A stretch of 64,000 nucleotides of DNA from Dehalobacterium formicoaceticum (lineage in GTDB: Bacteria > Bacillota > Dehalobacteriia > Dehalobacteriales > Dehalobacteriaceae), in NCBI RefSeq assembly GCF_002224645.1, contig NZ_CP022121.1, positions 310,001 through 374,000 of the forward strand, in the 5' to 3' direction. The notes beneath the pieces were generated by a model. That model ran no database searches. It saw only the letters and a program-made list of their open reading frames with translations, and was not told the origin of the DNA. This document shows positions 1 through 9,827 of this stretch, piece after piece. How positions within the stretch are numbered: position 1 is the stretch's first letter; every line of letters begins with the position of its first letter. A program made the position numbers and the translations under genes.

Positions 1-1675
1 ATCTTCAAAATGTTAGCAAACCGTTCCAGGCCAAAGGTTTCCTCGTCCATAGCCTCTACCATCTGATCAAAAACTGCCATTACAATATTCCACACCTGAC
101 CATACTCATTGGCTAAATTTAATTCACCTATCTCCCTAAAATGATCAATATAAGCTTCGATGCGCTCCGGCACCCCAATCCGACAAAGAAAATCATATAA
201 GGCGCTGCATATTTCCCTTGCTGTTCTTCTTCCCTTTGTGGTCTTACGAAAAACGAGGAGGGGTGTTACCACTTGAATGCGAATGCGGTTGATTTCCTCC
301 AATCGTTCTTTTTCCTGATCGGACTCCCTATCATCCGGCAAAAAATTAGTGCTCATCTGCCAATCCTGTCCATCCGTCCAGCGCCGACCCCTGATACCGC
401 AAGCAAGCACATAATTTTCTAAAATATCAATGTCATCTCTGGATACATCAGTCAATCCGGTTTTCAGGTAACTGAATACATCCTCATAGGTCCAGTTTTC
501 AATAAACAGGTCCAGCATTGATAAGATTAAGCGCACCAAGGGATGATTGGTGATATCGATTTTACGATCAATGAAGCAGGGGATCTCGTATTCGTCAAAG
601 ATCACCTGAATCAATTGCTCATAGTCGGCCAGGTTGCGCACTACCAAACCAATATCACGATAGCGCAGTCCCTGATCCCGGCATAAGGAAAGAATATCTT
701 GAGCGGCTCCTTCAATCTCGGAAAAAACATTAGCGTAAGAAAATAACGCAATATTCTCTGTCTCAGCCGAAAAAGTCCGGCACGGAAAATCATTTAAGTT
801 CTTCTCTAAATGGGCCAGTTCCGGACTATTTCTAAATCGGAACAAAGGCTGCTCCTCCAATAATACAGATGGTTCAATGACAATCTCCTGATCATCGGCA
901 AAGTTCGTTAATCTCCGATAAACCTGTTTTACCCCGAAAAAAACATCGTTGCCCTGATGTCTTTTTGCCCCCTCTAAGTGATCAGTACAAAGACTGACAT
1001 TGACCCGGCACGCCTTTTGCAGCAGCCTCTCCAACACCAAATATTCCTGAGGGGTAAAACCGGTAAAGCCATCCACCCAGATTTCACTTCCATCGTAGAG
1101 ATCTGCAACCTGCAACTTTTCTCCGGCCATAGTCAGGTCATCATCCGTGTCCCGATACCTTTCGGCAATAGTTTCTTCAAAAGCTGCATAAACACCATGC
1201 AGCTCCTGCAATTTTTCTTTGAGGGGTTGATCTTCTCCTAAATCCTCACCGAATTCCTTCAGCATCCGGGGCGTCACTTGGTAACGCTTAAATTCACTAA
1301 TCAAGGTGGATAAGGTATTGACAAAGCCCGGACGCTCTGCCGATTTGGCAAAATATATAAACTCACCTTTCATTTTATCCAGAATGCGATAAAGAAGCAT
1401 ACATTTACCTGCCGTATGAATATGGGGATAAGTAATCCCCCCTAACTGGTTAAAGATACGAAAAGCCATGCGCTGAAAGCTTAAAACCTGGGTCTCTATA
1501 CTCCCCCCCGACCTAACATCGTAATTAAGTCTTTCTCAGCCTGAAAGGAAAATTGCTCGGGCACTAAGAGAATTATAGAATGAGAAACCTCCTCTTCAAT
1601 CCGTGCTTTTATTTCTTCTAAGCAGTAACGAGTCTTCCCGCTTCCCGCCCTGCCATAAATAAATCTTAGACTCAT
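1..1675 (-). pseudogene. addB: AddB/RexB helicase-nuclease subunit, frameshifted and cut by the window edge
   Basis: AddB is one subunit of the AddAB helicase-nuclease that processes double-strand breaks for recombination. The N-terminus carries a Walker A motif, GRAGSGKT, at residues 8-15, followed by a [12 protein letters not shown] stretch typical of AddB. The frame stops just after codon 60, at a run of seven G on the minus strand (1503-1509). Reading one extra G restores an open frame ([20 protein letters not shown] and onward) that runs to base 1 without a stop, matching AddB in order and content. The ATG at 1673-1675 has GGAG nine bases upstream and is a better start than the GTG two codons earlier. 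A single-base indel in a homopolymer could be a sequencing error, a real mutation or a slippage site; the sequence cannot decide. The C-terminal nuclease part lies outside the window. addA is not visible. Confidence 0.88.
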
Positions 1676-1853
1676 GATCACTTACTCCATTTCTTTGCTA
1701 AAACAGGGATTTATTTATCATTTACTTTACTATTTTACTATTTCGACAGCTTGTTTCCCTATCCTTTATTAAGGGGAAATGCGTGTTTATTAAATTGCGA
1801 ATTTCATTTTTATGCGAAAAAGCAATATCATCAATTTAATAATGCTTAAAATA

Positions 1854-1895
1854 AAAATGGGCTATCTAAATCCTACTTAGACAGTCCATTTTTTT
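1854..1895 (-). terminator. Rho-independent terminator of the molybdenum hydroxylase operon
   Basis: On the minus strand an imperfect stem pairs ATGGACTGTCTAA with TTAGATAGCCCAT and is followed by TTTTTATTTT. It lies about 110 bases after the Mo-subunit stop codon. It is the only clear structure in the roughly 330-base gap between addB and that operon; the rest is AT-rich and should hold the addB promoter. Confidence 0.7.
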
Positions 1896-2002
1896 AAACG
1901 TCTTAAATTAAGGAACCCTAATTACATGGGCAAAAGGCCCTGCAATGATTCTGGAAAGTGCAAGCACTTTAATACTAGAACACAGTCAACGCTGCCACTG
2001 AC

Positions 2003-4309
2003 CTACGAGAGAGAATTCTGTTTCATTCCGAAGAAGACCTTCTCAGGTGTGATCGGCAAATCCCGCACAAAAACCCCCGTGGCATTAAACACAGCATGAG
2101 CGATGGCCGGCGCCGCTGTATTGACCACAACTTCTCCAATGGATTTGGCACCAAAAGGACCGGAAGACTCAAAGCTGGGGGCAAATTCTACGGTGATTTT
2201 CCCTACGTCCTTACGACAGGGGATTTTATATTGCATAAAGGAATCCGTCTGTAATTTACCTCCCTCACTGTATTTCACATCTTCAAAAAGGGCCAGTCCG
2301 ATACCTTGCACCAGGCCTCCTTCGGCCTGGACACGAGCCAGATTGGGATTAATCACTGTACCGCAATCGATCACCGCCACAAATTCTATCAAATCAACCT
2401 TCCCTGTTTCCACATCTACCTCAACTTCCGCAAAACCGGCGATAAAAGGTGGGGGGCTTGTTTTTCCGCCAAAGGAGCCTGTTGCAAACAACTGGTCCTT
2501 ATCTCTGCCGTTCATCAGTTCCAAGACAAGATCATCAAGAGATATGCTTTTGTCATCATCCAAGGTCTTAACCTTCATCCCGTCAAACTCCACTTGATCT
2601 GCCGAGACATCCAGGAAATGTGCTCCCTTTTTCCGGATCTGCTCTTTTAACTTTTCAGCCGCCCTGATTACCGCATTCCCGGTGACATAGGTAGTGCTGG
2701 AGGCATAAGAGCCGGGATCATAGGGGGAGATATCCGTATCCACGCCATGAACGACAATTTTATCAACGGTTGTTTCTAAAACCTCCGCCGCCATTTGAGC
2801 TAAAATGGTATCAGATCCCGTCCCCATATCGGTAGAGCCGATCATCAAGGTGTAATAGCCATCTTCATTTAATTTGATCAAAGCCGAGGCCATATCAACA
2901 CCGGCAATCCCTGAGCCTTGCATCGTTACCGCCATGCCTAAGCCTCTTACTTTATGGCCATTGATGCGCCGGAAAGGCGACTTAGCTTCCCAGCCGATGA
3001 GTTTTTTCCCTTGTTCCACACAGCGATCCAAGGTACAACTGGTTAAAGTTATGGGTTTTTCTTCCTCAGGACCGTCTAAAATGGGATTGGTTTCTCCTTC
3101 TTGAATCAGGTTCATTTCCCGCAATAAAGCGGCATCCATCCCCAGCTCTTGGGCCAATTCATTAACAGCCGACTCTACCGCGAAAGTTCCTTGAGGTGCA
3201 CCATATCCCCGGAAGGCTCCGCCGGGCATTTTATTGGTATAGACAGCGGTACCCCGATACCTGACACCTTTGGCTTGATTATAGAGAGGCAGTGTTTTTA
3301 ATCCTACCAGTTTAAAAACGGTCGGGGCATGTTCTCCGTATGCTCCCGTATCCGCCAGTGCTTCTAAGTCAATGGCCCTAATGATGCCGGAAGCCATGGC
3401 GCCGATTTTTACCTTGATGCGCATCGCCTGACGGCTATTGGAGCTGCTGAAAGTTTCCTGACGTTCATAAACAATTTTACATGGTTTTCCTGTTTTTATG
3501 GTAACGATGGCAGGATAAACATCAACAACAGATGTTTGTTTACCGCCGAAGCCGCCGCCGATTCTTGGTTTAACGACTCTTACCCGATTTTTGGGCAGTT
3601 CTAAAGCTCTCGCCAGCATTCTTTTTGCATGAAAGGGTACCTGGGTAGAGCTCACTACCACCAGCCGCCCCTGTTGATCCAAATAGGAAAAAGCCCGGTA
3701 GGTTTCCATCATACAATGAGCCTGGGCCTGAATAAAATAGGTTCTTTCCAATACAAGATCTGACTGGGCCAATTCTTCTTCCACATCTCCTGCACCCATG
3801 CGGCAAGTTGCCGCAATGTTTTTCTCCTGATCCAAGCCAATATCAAAATTGACATGAAGATCCTTTTCCGGATGTATCAGAGAGTCATGATCCACCGCTT
3901 GTTCAAAATCCAAAACCGGGTTTAAAACCTCATACTCCACTTTGATAACTTTCATAGCGGCTATAGCCGTCTTTTCATCCCGGGCGGCAATGATGGCCAC
4001 CCCATCGCCCACAAAACGCACATACTCGTCTAAAATCAATCGATCACAGGGAGAAGGCTCCGGATAACTTTGACCTGCCGTGGTAAAACGAACCTTAGGT
4101 ACATCCTGATAAGTCAGAACACATTCAACCCCCTCCATGTGCTGAGCCTCCCGGACATCTATGGATTTAATCCGGGCAAAGGCATGGGGGCTGCGTAAAA
4201 TCTTAATAATTAAGGCGTGATCCATGGCTAAATCATCGGTATAGACAGGTTTCCCTGTGGCAATAGCCATACCGTCAATTTTAGGAATGGAATTACTTAC
4301 CGCTTTCAT
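2003..4309 (-). CDS. Molybdopterin-binding subunit of a xanthine dehydrogenase-family hydroxylase
   Basis: Large catalytic subunit of the xanthine oxidase family, which hydroxylates purines or other N-heterocycles/aldehydes at a Mo-pterin centre. Length (about 768 residues) is normal for the separate Mo subunit. The N-terminal 'a/b hammerhead' domain (about residues 20-130) is followed by the Mo-binding domains; IGGGFGGKQ near residue 255, an AFRGYGAPQG stretch near 370 and the C-terminal GAKSIGE motif, whose Glu is the family's catalytic base position, are all present. I chose the ATG at 4309 because GGTGG lies six bases upstream; an ATG two codons earlier directly abuts that sequence. It overlaps the 2Fe-2S subunit gene, so the three genes form one transcript. 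Substrate cannot be read from sequence: purine is a fair guess. No Mo-cofactor sulfuration or XdhC-like gene is adjacent. Confidence 0.92.
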   Translation of the reverse strand: MKAVSNSIPKIDGMAIATGKPVYTDDLAMDHALIIKILRSPHAFARIKSIDVREAQHMEGVECVLTYQDVPKVRFTTAGQSYPEPSPCDRLILDEYVRFVGDGVAIIAARDEKTAIAAMKVIKVEYEVLNPVLDFEQAVDHDSLIHPEKDLHVNFDIGLDQEKNIAATCRMGAGDVEEELAQSDLVLERTYFIQAQAHCMMETYRAFSYLDQQGRLVVVSSTQVPFHAKRMLARALELPKNRVRVVKPRIGGGFGGKQTSVVDVYPAIVTIKTGKPCKIVYERQETFSSSNSRQAMRIKVKIGAMASGIIRAIDLEALADTGAYGEHAPTVFKLVGLKTLPLYNQAKGVRYRGTAVYTNKMPGGAFRGYGAPQGTFAVESAVNELAQELGMDAALLREMNLIQEGETNPILDGPEEEKPITLTSCTLDRCVEQGKKLIGWEAKSPFRRINGHKVRGLGMAVTMQGSGIAGVDMASALIKLNEDGYYTLMIGSTDMGTGSDTILAQMAAEVLETTVDKIVVHGVDTDISPYDPGSYASSTTYVTGNAVIRAAEKLKEQIRKKGAHFLDVSADQVEFDGMKVKTLDDDKSISLDDLVLELMNGRDKDQLFATGSFGGKTSPPPFIAGFAEVEVDVETGKVDLIEFVAVIDCGTVINPNLARVQAEGGLVQGIGLALFEDVKYSEGGKLQTDSFMQYKIPCRKDVGKITVEFAPSFESSGPFGAKSIGEVVVNTAAPAIAHAVFNATGVFVRDLPITPEKVFFGMKQNSLS

Positions 4310-4760
4310 GCTCATCCACCCCCAAATATTTTTTAATTGCCCGCAATTGGCTCTGATAGCCGCTACAGCGGCATAGATTGCCTTTTAAATAGTGATTGAT
4401 CTCCTCTTCTCCCGGATCCTTTAATTCTTTTTTCATGGCCAGTACCGTCATAATAAACCCCGGACTGCAATAGCCGCATTGCTCCCCGCCTTCTTTGGTT
4501 AAAAATTCAGCAAATTTCCGTGCCTCCTCCTCCAACCCTTCTATGGTGGTCACATTTTTCCCCTCCACCCGGGGGGCGGGAACAGAGCAGGAAAGTACCG
4601 GTTTCTCCTCAACCCAAACAGTACATAAGCCACAAGAGCTGGTATCACAACCCCGGCGAATGCTGAGGAAACCATAACGTCTTAAAGCTTCAGATAAAAA
4701 TTCTTCCGGGCTGACCTCCATGTGCACATTTTTACCGTTGATTTTAACATCTATTTCCAT
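4293..4760 (-). CDS. [2Fe-2S] subunit of the xanthine dehydrogenase-family hydroxylase
   Basis: Small iron-sulfur subunit passing electrons from the Mo site to FAD. It has both expected clusters: a plant-ferredoxin-type N-terminal domain with Cys in GCDTSSCGLC and a later SC, and a C-terminal helical domain with CGYCSPG and NLCRCSGY. The length of 155 residues is typical. A GGAGG sequence lies eight bases before the ATG. It overlaps the FAD gene by 10 bases upstream and the Mo-subunit gene downstream, indicating translational coupling in the order FAD, 2Fe-2S, Mo. Confidence 0.95.
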   Translation of the reverse strand: MEIDVKINGKNVHMEVSPEEFLSEALRRYGFLSIRRGCDTSSCGLCTVWVEEKPVLSCSVPAPRVEGKNVTTIEGLEEEARKFAEFLTKEGGEQCGYCSPGFIMTVLAMKKELKDPGEEEINHYLKGNLCRCSGYQSQLRAIKKYLGVDEHESGK

Positions 4761-5554
4761 GCTAAAACCTCCTGAACTGCCCTTTTAATTAACACGGGGC
4801 AAATTCCCTGACGATATTCTTTACTGCCCCTGATATTACTGCCGAAGGTCATTTCCCCAACTGCCATTTGAGTTGCTTGGTCAATCCTTTCCGGTGTCAA
4901 ACTACCTTCCCCCAGGAAAGCAGAAGCGCCCCCGGCAATTTCACACCGCCCGGGCCGGGCGCCAACCACAATACGCCAATCATTTTCCAGCCTGGATACG
5001 GCTGCATTTAAAATGGCATAATCCCCCTGGGAATTGCGCAGCATCTGAAAGGAGGCTTGACGCTCCGATTTCTGAATAATCAGTTTCACCAGAATATCAC
5101 GCCCTCCGACACCCTTTTGCAAAAATTGCCTTAAGGGCATGAGCCCCCCTTGATATAGCTCCACATCCACATCCAGGGTGAGTAAAGCTGTATTCAAGTC
5201 GGAAAAGCCAAAACGGGCAAAAACATTTGCCCCCACGGTGGCTAAATTTCTCAGCTGCACGCCGACGATATGACGGACGGATTTATTTAAAATACCGTTA
5301 AAATACCTGTTTAAGAGAGGACTATTCTCCACTTCCCGCAGGGTTGTCCCAGCACCGATTACAATGGTATCCTCGGTTTCCATGATATACTTTAACCCTA
5401 ACCTGGAAATATCCACCGCCGTATCAATGGTTTTCCCCCCCAACCTCAGGTAGGTACTCCCTCCAATAATGGTATTGCTGGGATGGTTGTGGAGCAGCTG
5501 ATGGGCTTCCTCCAAAGTCCGGGGAAAAAGATATTGCCGCACTGAATACATCAT
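4751..5554 (-). CDS. FAD-binding subunit of the xanthine dehydrogenase-family hydroxylase
   Basis: Medium subunit of the molybdenum hydroxylase, carrying FAD. The N-terminal half shows the CO-dehydrogenase-flavoprotein-type FAD-binding fold: IIGGSTYLRLGG near residue 30, IGAGTTLREVE near 70, and VQLRNLATVGANVF near 100, which holds the flavin-contacting TVGGN-like segment (here TVGAN). The C-terminal domain follows. Length 267 residues, at the short end for the family. Two adjacent ATG codons follow GGGGGG, so the start is uncertain by one codon. The gene begins about 47 bases after ccmD with no strong terminator between, so readthrough from the ccm operon is possible. Confidence 0.92.
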   Translation of the reverse strand: MMYSVRQYLFPRTLEEAHQLLHNHPSNTIIGGSTYLRLGGKTIDTAVDISRLGLKYIMETEDTIVIGAGTTLREVENSPLLNRYFNGILNKSVRHIVGVQLRNLATVGANVFARFGFSDLNTALLTLDVDVELYQGGLMPLRQFLQKGVGGRDILVKLIIQKSERQASFQMLRNSQGDYAILNAAVSRLENDWRIVVGARPGRCEIAGGASAFLGEGSLTPERIDQATQMAVGEMTFGSNIRGSKEYRQGICPVLIKRAVQEVLAWK

Positions 5555-5601
5555 GATTCCCCCCTAAAAATCTATTAGATTTCATTCCCTCACATCTATG
5601 A

Positions 5602-5739
5602 TTAACTCTCTTTTTCCTGTATCATTTGTTTCAGCCATTTAATTTCCTGATTGATTTTGCGCTGGCGCAAGCCCAGGCTGACGGTATAGGCAAAAAGCAC
5701 CAGCCAAGTGGCTCCGTAAGCCCAAAACAGATATTCCAT
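5602..5739 (-). CDS. ccmD: CcmD, small membrane protein of heme export
   Basis: A 45-residue frame between the ccmC gene and the hydroxylase operon. It starts MEYLFWAYGATW, has one transmembrane helix (about residues 5-24) and a charged tail (RQRKINQEIKW) predicted to be cytoplasmic, which is the standard CcmD plan. CcmD helps release holo-CcmE from the CcmABC complex. GGAGG lies six bases upstream of the ATG. Position directly after ccmC supports the call; primary sequence conservation in this family is low. Confidence 0.82.
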   Translation of the reverse strand: MEYLFWAYGATWLVLFAYTVSLGLRQRKINQEIKWLKQMIQEKES

Positions 5740-5767
5740 CCTGCAACCTCCCTATCAATGAAATCAG

Positions 5768-6466
5768 CTAATTCAGTCTTTCTCTCATTTTTCGTTTTAG
5801 CTCCCTTAGATCATCCCTGGCTTGGAAAAGTGCTGCTGCTTTGGTCAGGTAATAAAAATAGAAAAGGGTAAAAGCTGCCACACTGACCATAAGGGTGATA
5901 AACATTTCCGGTGCCAAATTCATGCCCCCCTGATCAAAAACCATGGGATGAGAAACATTCCACCATTTCACGGAAAAAAACACAATGGGTACATCAATAA
6001 AGCCGATAATACCAAAAACAGCAGATAATCTGGCTTTTTTCTCCTCTTCAGTGGAAGAGGCCCGAATCAAAATATAGGCCACATAAATAAACCAAAGAAT
6101 CAGACTGGTGGTCAGCCTTGGTTCCCAGGTCCACCAGGCATTCCAGGAACTTTTTGCCCAAATGGGACCGGTAATTAAAACTACGGTGGTAAAAACCGTG
6201 CCAATCTCTGCAGAAGCGGCCGCAATGCGATCCCATTTGCTGTTACGACTTTTTAAATATAGAATGCTGAACAGAAACACGACGAAAAAAGCAAAGAAAG
6301 CCACCCAGGCCGTCCCCACATGAAAATAGAAAATCTTTTGCACCGCGCCCAACGTCTTTTCCTCCGGTACCCAGATAAAAATCAAAAATAAATCCACCAT
6401 CATGACGATAAAGGTCGTCAGTCCCAAAACTGCCGAAAGCCTTTCCTTGAACCCAACATGTGCCAT
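5768..6466 (-). CDS. ccmC: CcmC, heme handling and transfer to CcmE
   Basis: Six-helix membrane protein that presents heme to the chaperone CcmE in System I cytochrome c maturation. The family's tryptophan-rich motif is present as SSWNAWWTWEPRLTTSL, and two conserved histidines, in FYFHVGTAW and in NVSHPMVF, sit on either side of it as expected for the axial heme ligands. The frame is open further upstream, but GGAGG nine bases before the ATG at 6466 (MAHVGFKERL) fixes the start; it lies four bases after the ccmB stop. Length about 232 residues. Confidence 0.92.
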   Translation of the reverse strand: MAHVGFKERLSAVLGLTTFIVMMVDLFLIFIWVPEEKTLGAVQKIFYFHVGTAWVAFFAFFVVFLFSILYLKSRNSKWDRIAAASAEIGTVFTTVVLITGPIWAKSSWNAWWTWEPRLTTSLILWFIYVAYILIRASSTEEEKKARLSAVFGIIGFIDVPIVFFSVKWWNVSHPMVFDQGGMNLAPEMFITLMVSVAAFTLFYFYYLTKAAALFQARDDLRELKRKMRERLN

Positions 6467-6470
6467 ATCC

Positions 6471-7157
6471 TTAAACCTCCAAAACAAAATCAATCAATAC
6501 CAGGGATACTGTGAAAAATATGACATCAAAAACAAGCATCAAACGAATCCAGGACCAGTAGGCAGCCACCCAAACAGGATCTGCCCAGGAACCGGCTAAA
6601 ACTATCCCCGTTCCTTTGACCCCTGCCAAAAACAAAGGGATCAAAATCGGGAAAAGTATGATGGGCAGAAGCAGCTCATTGCTTTTGGTATTAGCCGCCA
6701 AAGCCCCTAAAAAAACCCCTACCCCGGAGAATCCTAAAGTCCCCAGTAAAAGTACCAGCAGCAAATTCAAAAATGGCCCCTGAATCTGCACATTAAAAAA
6801 CACCACAATTAAAGGCAAGGCAACCAACTCCACCAGTAAGAGAAAAAGGAAATGTGTTGCCGTCTTCCCCAAATAAATCATACTTTTACTGATAGGGGCC
6901 AAAATTAAGCCCATTAAACAATCATTCTCCTTTTCCGGTAAAAAGGAATGATTTAAACCCAGCATGCCTGCAAAAATAATGGTGACCCAAATTATCCCGG
7001 GGATCATTTCCGAAGGCATTTTTTGCCCCGGAAGGACGAAGGAAAAAGCGAAAATTACGATGACCATCAGGGCAAAAAGCACCATGGCTCCTGTTACCTC
7101 CCGGGAACGGATTTCAATAGATAAATCCTTCCAGATCATCCACAGTACCTTTCTCAT
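6471..7157 (-). CDS. ccmB: CcmB, membrane subunit of the CcmAB(CD) heme-release transporter
   Basis: About 228 residues with six hydrophobic segments, including a central NHSFLPEKENDCLMGL region with the loop seen in CcmB and SMIYLGKTATHF after it. It pairs with the ATPase CcmA to release heme-loaded CcmE from CcmC. The preferred ATG at 7157 has GGAG eight bases upstream, the GGAG being inside the last ccmA codons; an in-frame GTG at 7166 overlaps the ccmA stop and is less likely. Gene order A-B-C-D matches the canonical operon. Confidence 0.9.
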   Translation of the reverse strand: MRKVLWMIWKDLSIEIRSREVTGAMVLFALMVIVIFAFSFVLPGQKMPSEMIPGIIWVTIIFAGMLGLNHSFLPEKENDCLMGLILAPISKSMIYLGKTATHFLFLLLVELVALPLIVVFFNVQIQGPFLNLLLVLLLGTLGFSGVGVFLGALAANTKSNELLLPIILFPILIPLFLAGVKGTGIVLAGSWADPVWVAAYWSWIRLMLVFDVIFFTVSLVLIDFVLEV

Positions 7158-7162
7158 TGGCC

Positions 7163-7828
7163 TCACTCCATTCCTACCTGCTGAAGATAAATTCCTTTTA
7201 ACTCCTTTGCCCCCCGTGAGATGATTGGATCATCAAAAATCTTCTGCCCCTTTTTCATAATTAAAAGCCGGTTGACCAACTCCATGCCCTGTTCAAAGTT
7301 ATGGGTTACCATTAAAATTGTTTTCCCCCGGCGGTGCATTTCTCCCAGGACTTGATCCAGGATGACCGTCCCCTTTTGATCCAGACCGGTAAAAGGTTCA
7401 TCCAAAAACAAAAGGGCCGGATCATGGAGTACAGCCCGGGCAATGGCTAAGCGCTGCACCATGCCTCGGGAAAAGGTATAAACAGGTTCGTGGGAAAAAT
7501 AAGATAATCCAACCTGATCCAGCAACGCTTCAATCCGCTCCGGCAGTCCAGACACTTGAAAGAGCTTGCCATAGAATTTCAAATTCTCATAGGCGGTAAG
7601 CCGGTCGTACAGAAAGGAGCGATGGGCAAGGAATCCTATTTGTCCCTTACTTGCCACCTTGCCTGTGGTGGGCTTTTGAATACGGGATAAAACCTTGAGT
7701 AAAGTTGACTTTCCCGCTCCGTTAGGGCCTAATAAAACAGCAAATTCCCCCGGGGACAAGGTCAGATTAACATCCTGCAAGATCCTTTTTCCCCCTAATG
7801 TCAGAGATATATTTTCTCCCTGAATCAT
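7163..7828 (-). CDS. ccmA: CcmA, ATPase of the heme-release ABC complex
   Basis: ABC ATPase of 221 residues. Walker A is GPNGAGKST (residues 34-42), the signature-like region is FSRGMVQRLAIARAV, and Walker B is ALLFLDEPFTGLD. The degenerate signature (SRGM rather than SGGQ) is normal for CcmA, whose usual motif is SAGQ/SRGM-like. It overlaps the end of ccmF by four bases (ATGA arrangement), with GAGG nine bases upstream of the ATG. The call rests on the flanking ccm genes as much as on the ATPase itself. Confidence 0.9.
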   Translation of the reverse strand: MIQGENISLTLGGKRILQDVNLTLSPGEFAVLLGPNGAGKSTLLKVLSRIQKPTTGKVASKGQIGFLAHRSFLYDRLTAYENLKFYGKLFQVSGLPERIEALLDQVGLSYFSHEPVYTFSRGMVQRLAIARAVLHDPALLFLDEPFTGLDQKGTVILDQVLGEMHRRGKTILMVTHNFEQGMELVNRLLIMKKGQKIFDDPIISRGAKELKGIYLQQVGME

Positions 7829-9771
7829 GGGATCAACCTCTTATCCGGCAGCCTTTTTGACGGCAAAAGCACGAGAAGGGTGCCTAAAATCAGTACATAT
7901 CCACCGATCCACAGCCAATTCATCAAGGGATTCACATGGACTTCCAAGGTCGCTTCCGACCCTTGATCACCCCATCCTGCCAATACGATATAGAGATCTT
8001 CGACGGGACCTCCCAAAATCACGATTTCCGTCCGGGGACTCTCCCAACCGGGATAAAAAATCTTTTCCGGCGTTAAGGTGCCTACAGATTTTCCATTGCG
8101 TGCTACCAATAAATCGGTATAGATGACGGCGTTAGCACCATCCTCCCGACTTTTAACCCCTTGAAAAGTAATATCATAATCATTAACTTTTCCCACAGAA
8201 AAGGTTTCTCCCACGGATACGGTTTCAATGGTCTCCACAGTATAAAAGGCATTCCCGATAACCCCTAAGGCAAAAAGCGTTACCCCCAGATGTGCCAGAT
8301 GGCCCCCGATGCCCCGGCGCACCCCTGCCCTTCCATTGTTTTTGCTCCAGTTGCCAATATCTTGAACGATGGCCCTCAAAGTGTTAATTAATACAAAGGT
8401 GATCACTGAGAAACCGATTAGGCTCCAGGCATGGTGCATACCCTGCAGAAAAAGAATCACGCACAGAATTAAAGATCCTGCCAGGGGAAGAAAATAGATG
8501 CGTAAAAGCTGAAGAGGTTCAGTTTTCTTCCATGGGATTAAGGTGCAAAGACCAATTAAAAGGATGATCGCCAACAGCACCGGTCCGGTAGAAGCGTTAA
8601 ACCATTCCTGACCTACTGCCCTCTCCACACCTGTGAGCATACCGCTGAAAATCGGTAAATTGGTGCCGAAAAAGATAATAACAGCACAGCATATGAATAA
8701 AATATTGTTTAACAGAAAGCTTGTCTCCTTAGAAAAGAAAGCAATAATTTCCTGTTCCCCTTTCAGCAGATTTCGTCTGGTAAACAATAAATATAAGGCC
8801 CAAAAGAGCATGGCAAACATAAAAAAACCAAACCAGTAGTTCAAATTGGACTTGGGAAAAGCATGGACAGAAGCAAGGATCCCGCTTCGCACCAGGAAGG
8901 TCCCATACAATGTCAAGACATAGGTGATGATCACCAGCACCTGATTCCAGACCTTAAACATACCCTTCCGTTCTTGTATCATCAAGGAATGGAGGAAGGC
9001 GGTACCGGTCAGCCAGGGAAGAAAAGAGGCATTTTCCACCGGATCCCAAGCCCAATATCCTCCCCAGCCTAATTCAATATACGCCCATTGGGCACCTAAG
9101 AGGTTTCCGATGCTTAAAAACAACCAACTGAGCACAGCCCATTGACGGGAATAAACCAGCCATTGATGGTCCTTCCTTTTATGGACCAGTGAAGCCATGG
9201 CAAAGGCAAAGGGAACAACCCAGCCCACATAACCCAGATAAACCGCTACCGGATGAATGACCATCCAGGGAGTTCTCAGCATGGGATTTAATCCCCGCCC
9301 CTCTTCCACTCCGGGAGGCAGCCCCTCAAAAGGATTGGCAAACAAAATCATGGAAACAAGAAAAAAGATGATATTAACCAAAATAACACTGGAGACGACA
9401 GCAAAGAAGTTCTGATCCCGATGATGGTGGGAAAAAGTGACCAGAACTCCAGCAACCACCAACATTTGGGCCCATAATAGGAGAGACCCTGCATTTCCTG
9501 CCCAAAAAGCTGAAATCTTATAAGCTAAAGGTAATTGGGTAGAAGAATAATCGTGAACATATTTGAGACTAAAATCATTGGTCAACAGAGCATAAAGCAT
9601 AATCAGTGAAGATGCGGTGACAAAAGCCCCCGTAACGGCCATCCCTAACTGGGCTTTTGAAAGCAGCCCTTCCCGTTTTTCTTTCAAGCCTGCCAGATTC
9701 AAATACAGGGTATAAAGACCGGCTAATAGTGCTAAAATTAACAAACCATAGCCAAAAGTAGCTGTAATCAA
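7825..9771 (-). CDS. ccmF: CcmF, cytochrome c heme ligation protein
   Basis: Large polytopic membrane protein (648 residues) that acts as heme lyase, joining heme from CcmE to the apocytochrome. The tryptophan-rich heme-handling motif GWGGYWAWDPVENASF is seen near residue 240, with the two flanking conserved histidine regions (MVIHPVAVYLGYVG near 170 and LVRSGILASVHAF near 300). It ends with a periplasm-type soluble domain and a last helix. The start is TTG at 9769-9771, with GGGAGG seven bases upstream; there is no better ATG. No ccmH, ccmG or ccmI genes follow. Confidence 0.95.
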   Translation of the reverse strand: MITATFGYGLLILALLAGLYTLYLNLAGLKEKREGLLSKAQLGMAVTGAFVTASSLIMLYALLTNDFSLKYVHDYSSTQLPLAYKISAFWAGNAGSLLLWAQMLVVAGVLVTFSHHHRDQNFFAVVSSVILVNIIFFLVSMILFANPFEGLPPGVEEGRGLNPMLRTPWMVIHPVAVYLGYVGWVVPFAFAMASLVHKRKDHQWLVYSRQWAVLSWLFLSIGNLLGAQWAYIELGWGGYWAWDPVENASFLPWLTGTAFLHSLMIQERKGMFKVWNQVLVIITYVLTLYGTFLVRSGILASVHAFPKSNLNYWFGFFMFAMLFWALYLLFTRRNLLKGEQEIIAFFSKETSFLLNNILFICCAVIIFFGTNLPIFSGMLTGVERAVGQEWFNASTGPVLLAIILLIGLCTLIPWKKTEPLQLLRIYFLPLAGSLILCVILFLQGMHHAWSLIGFSVITFVLINTLRAIVQDIGNWSKNNGRAGVRRGIGGHLAHLGVTLFALGVIGNAFYTVETIETVSVGETFSVGKVNDYDITFQGVKSREDGANAVIYTDLLVARNGKSVGTLTPEKIFYPGWESPRTEIVILGGPVEDLYIVLAGWGDQGSEATLEVHVNPLMNWLWIGGYVLILGTLLVLLPSKRLPDKRLIP

Positions 9772-9827
9772 TTCTAAACCTCCCGCGGATTCCTATTTTT
9801 ACAGTCATATTTTTCTGTTTGTCTGTT

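Noticed and set aside
2103-2597. Long open frame antisense to the Mo-subunit gene
   Set aside because: Shadow frame created by the codon pattern of a clearly real gene; same for 20322-20918 opposite mtmB and 41915-42526 opposite rnr.
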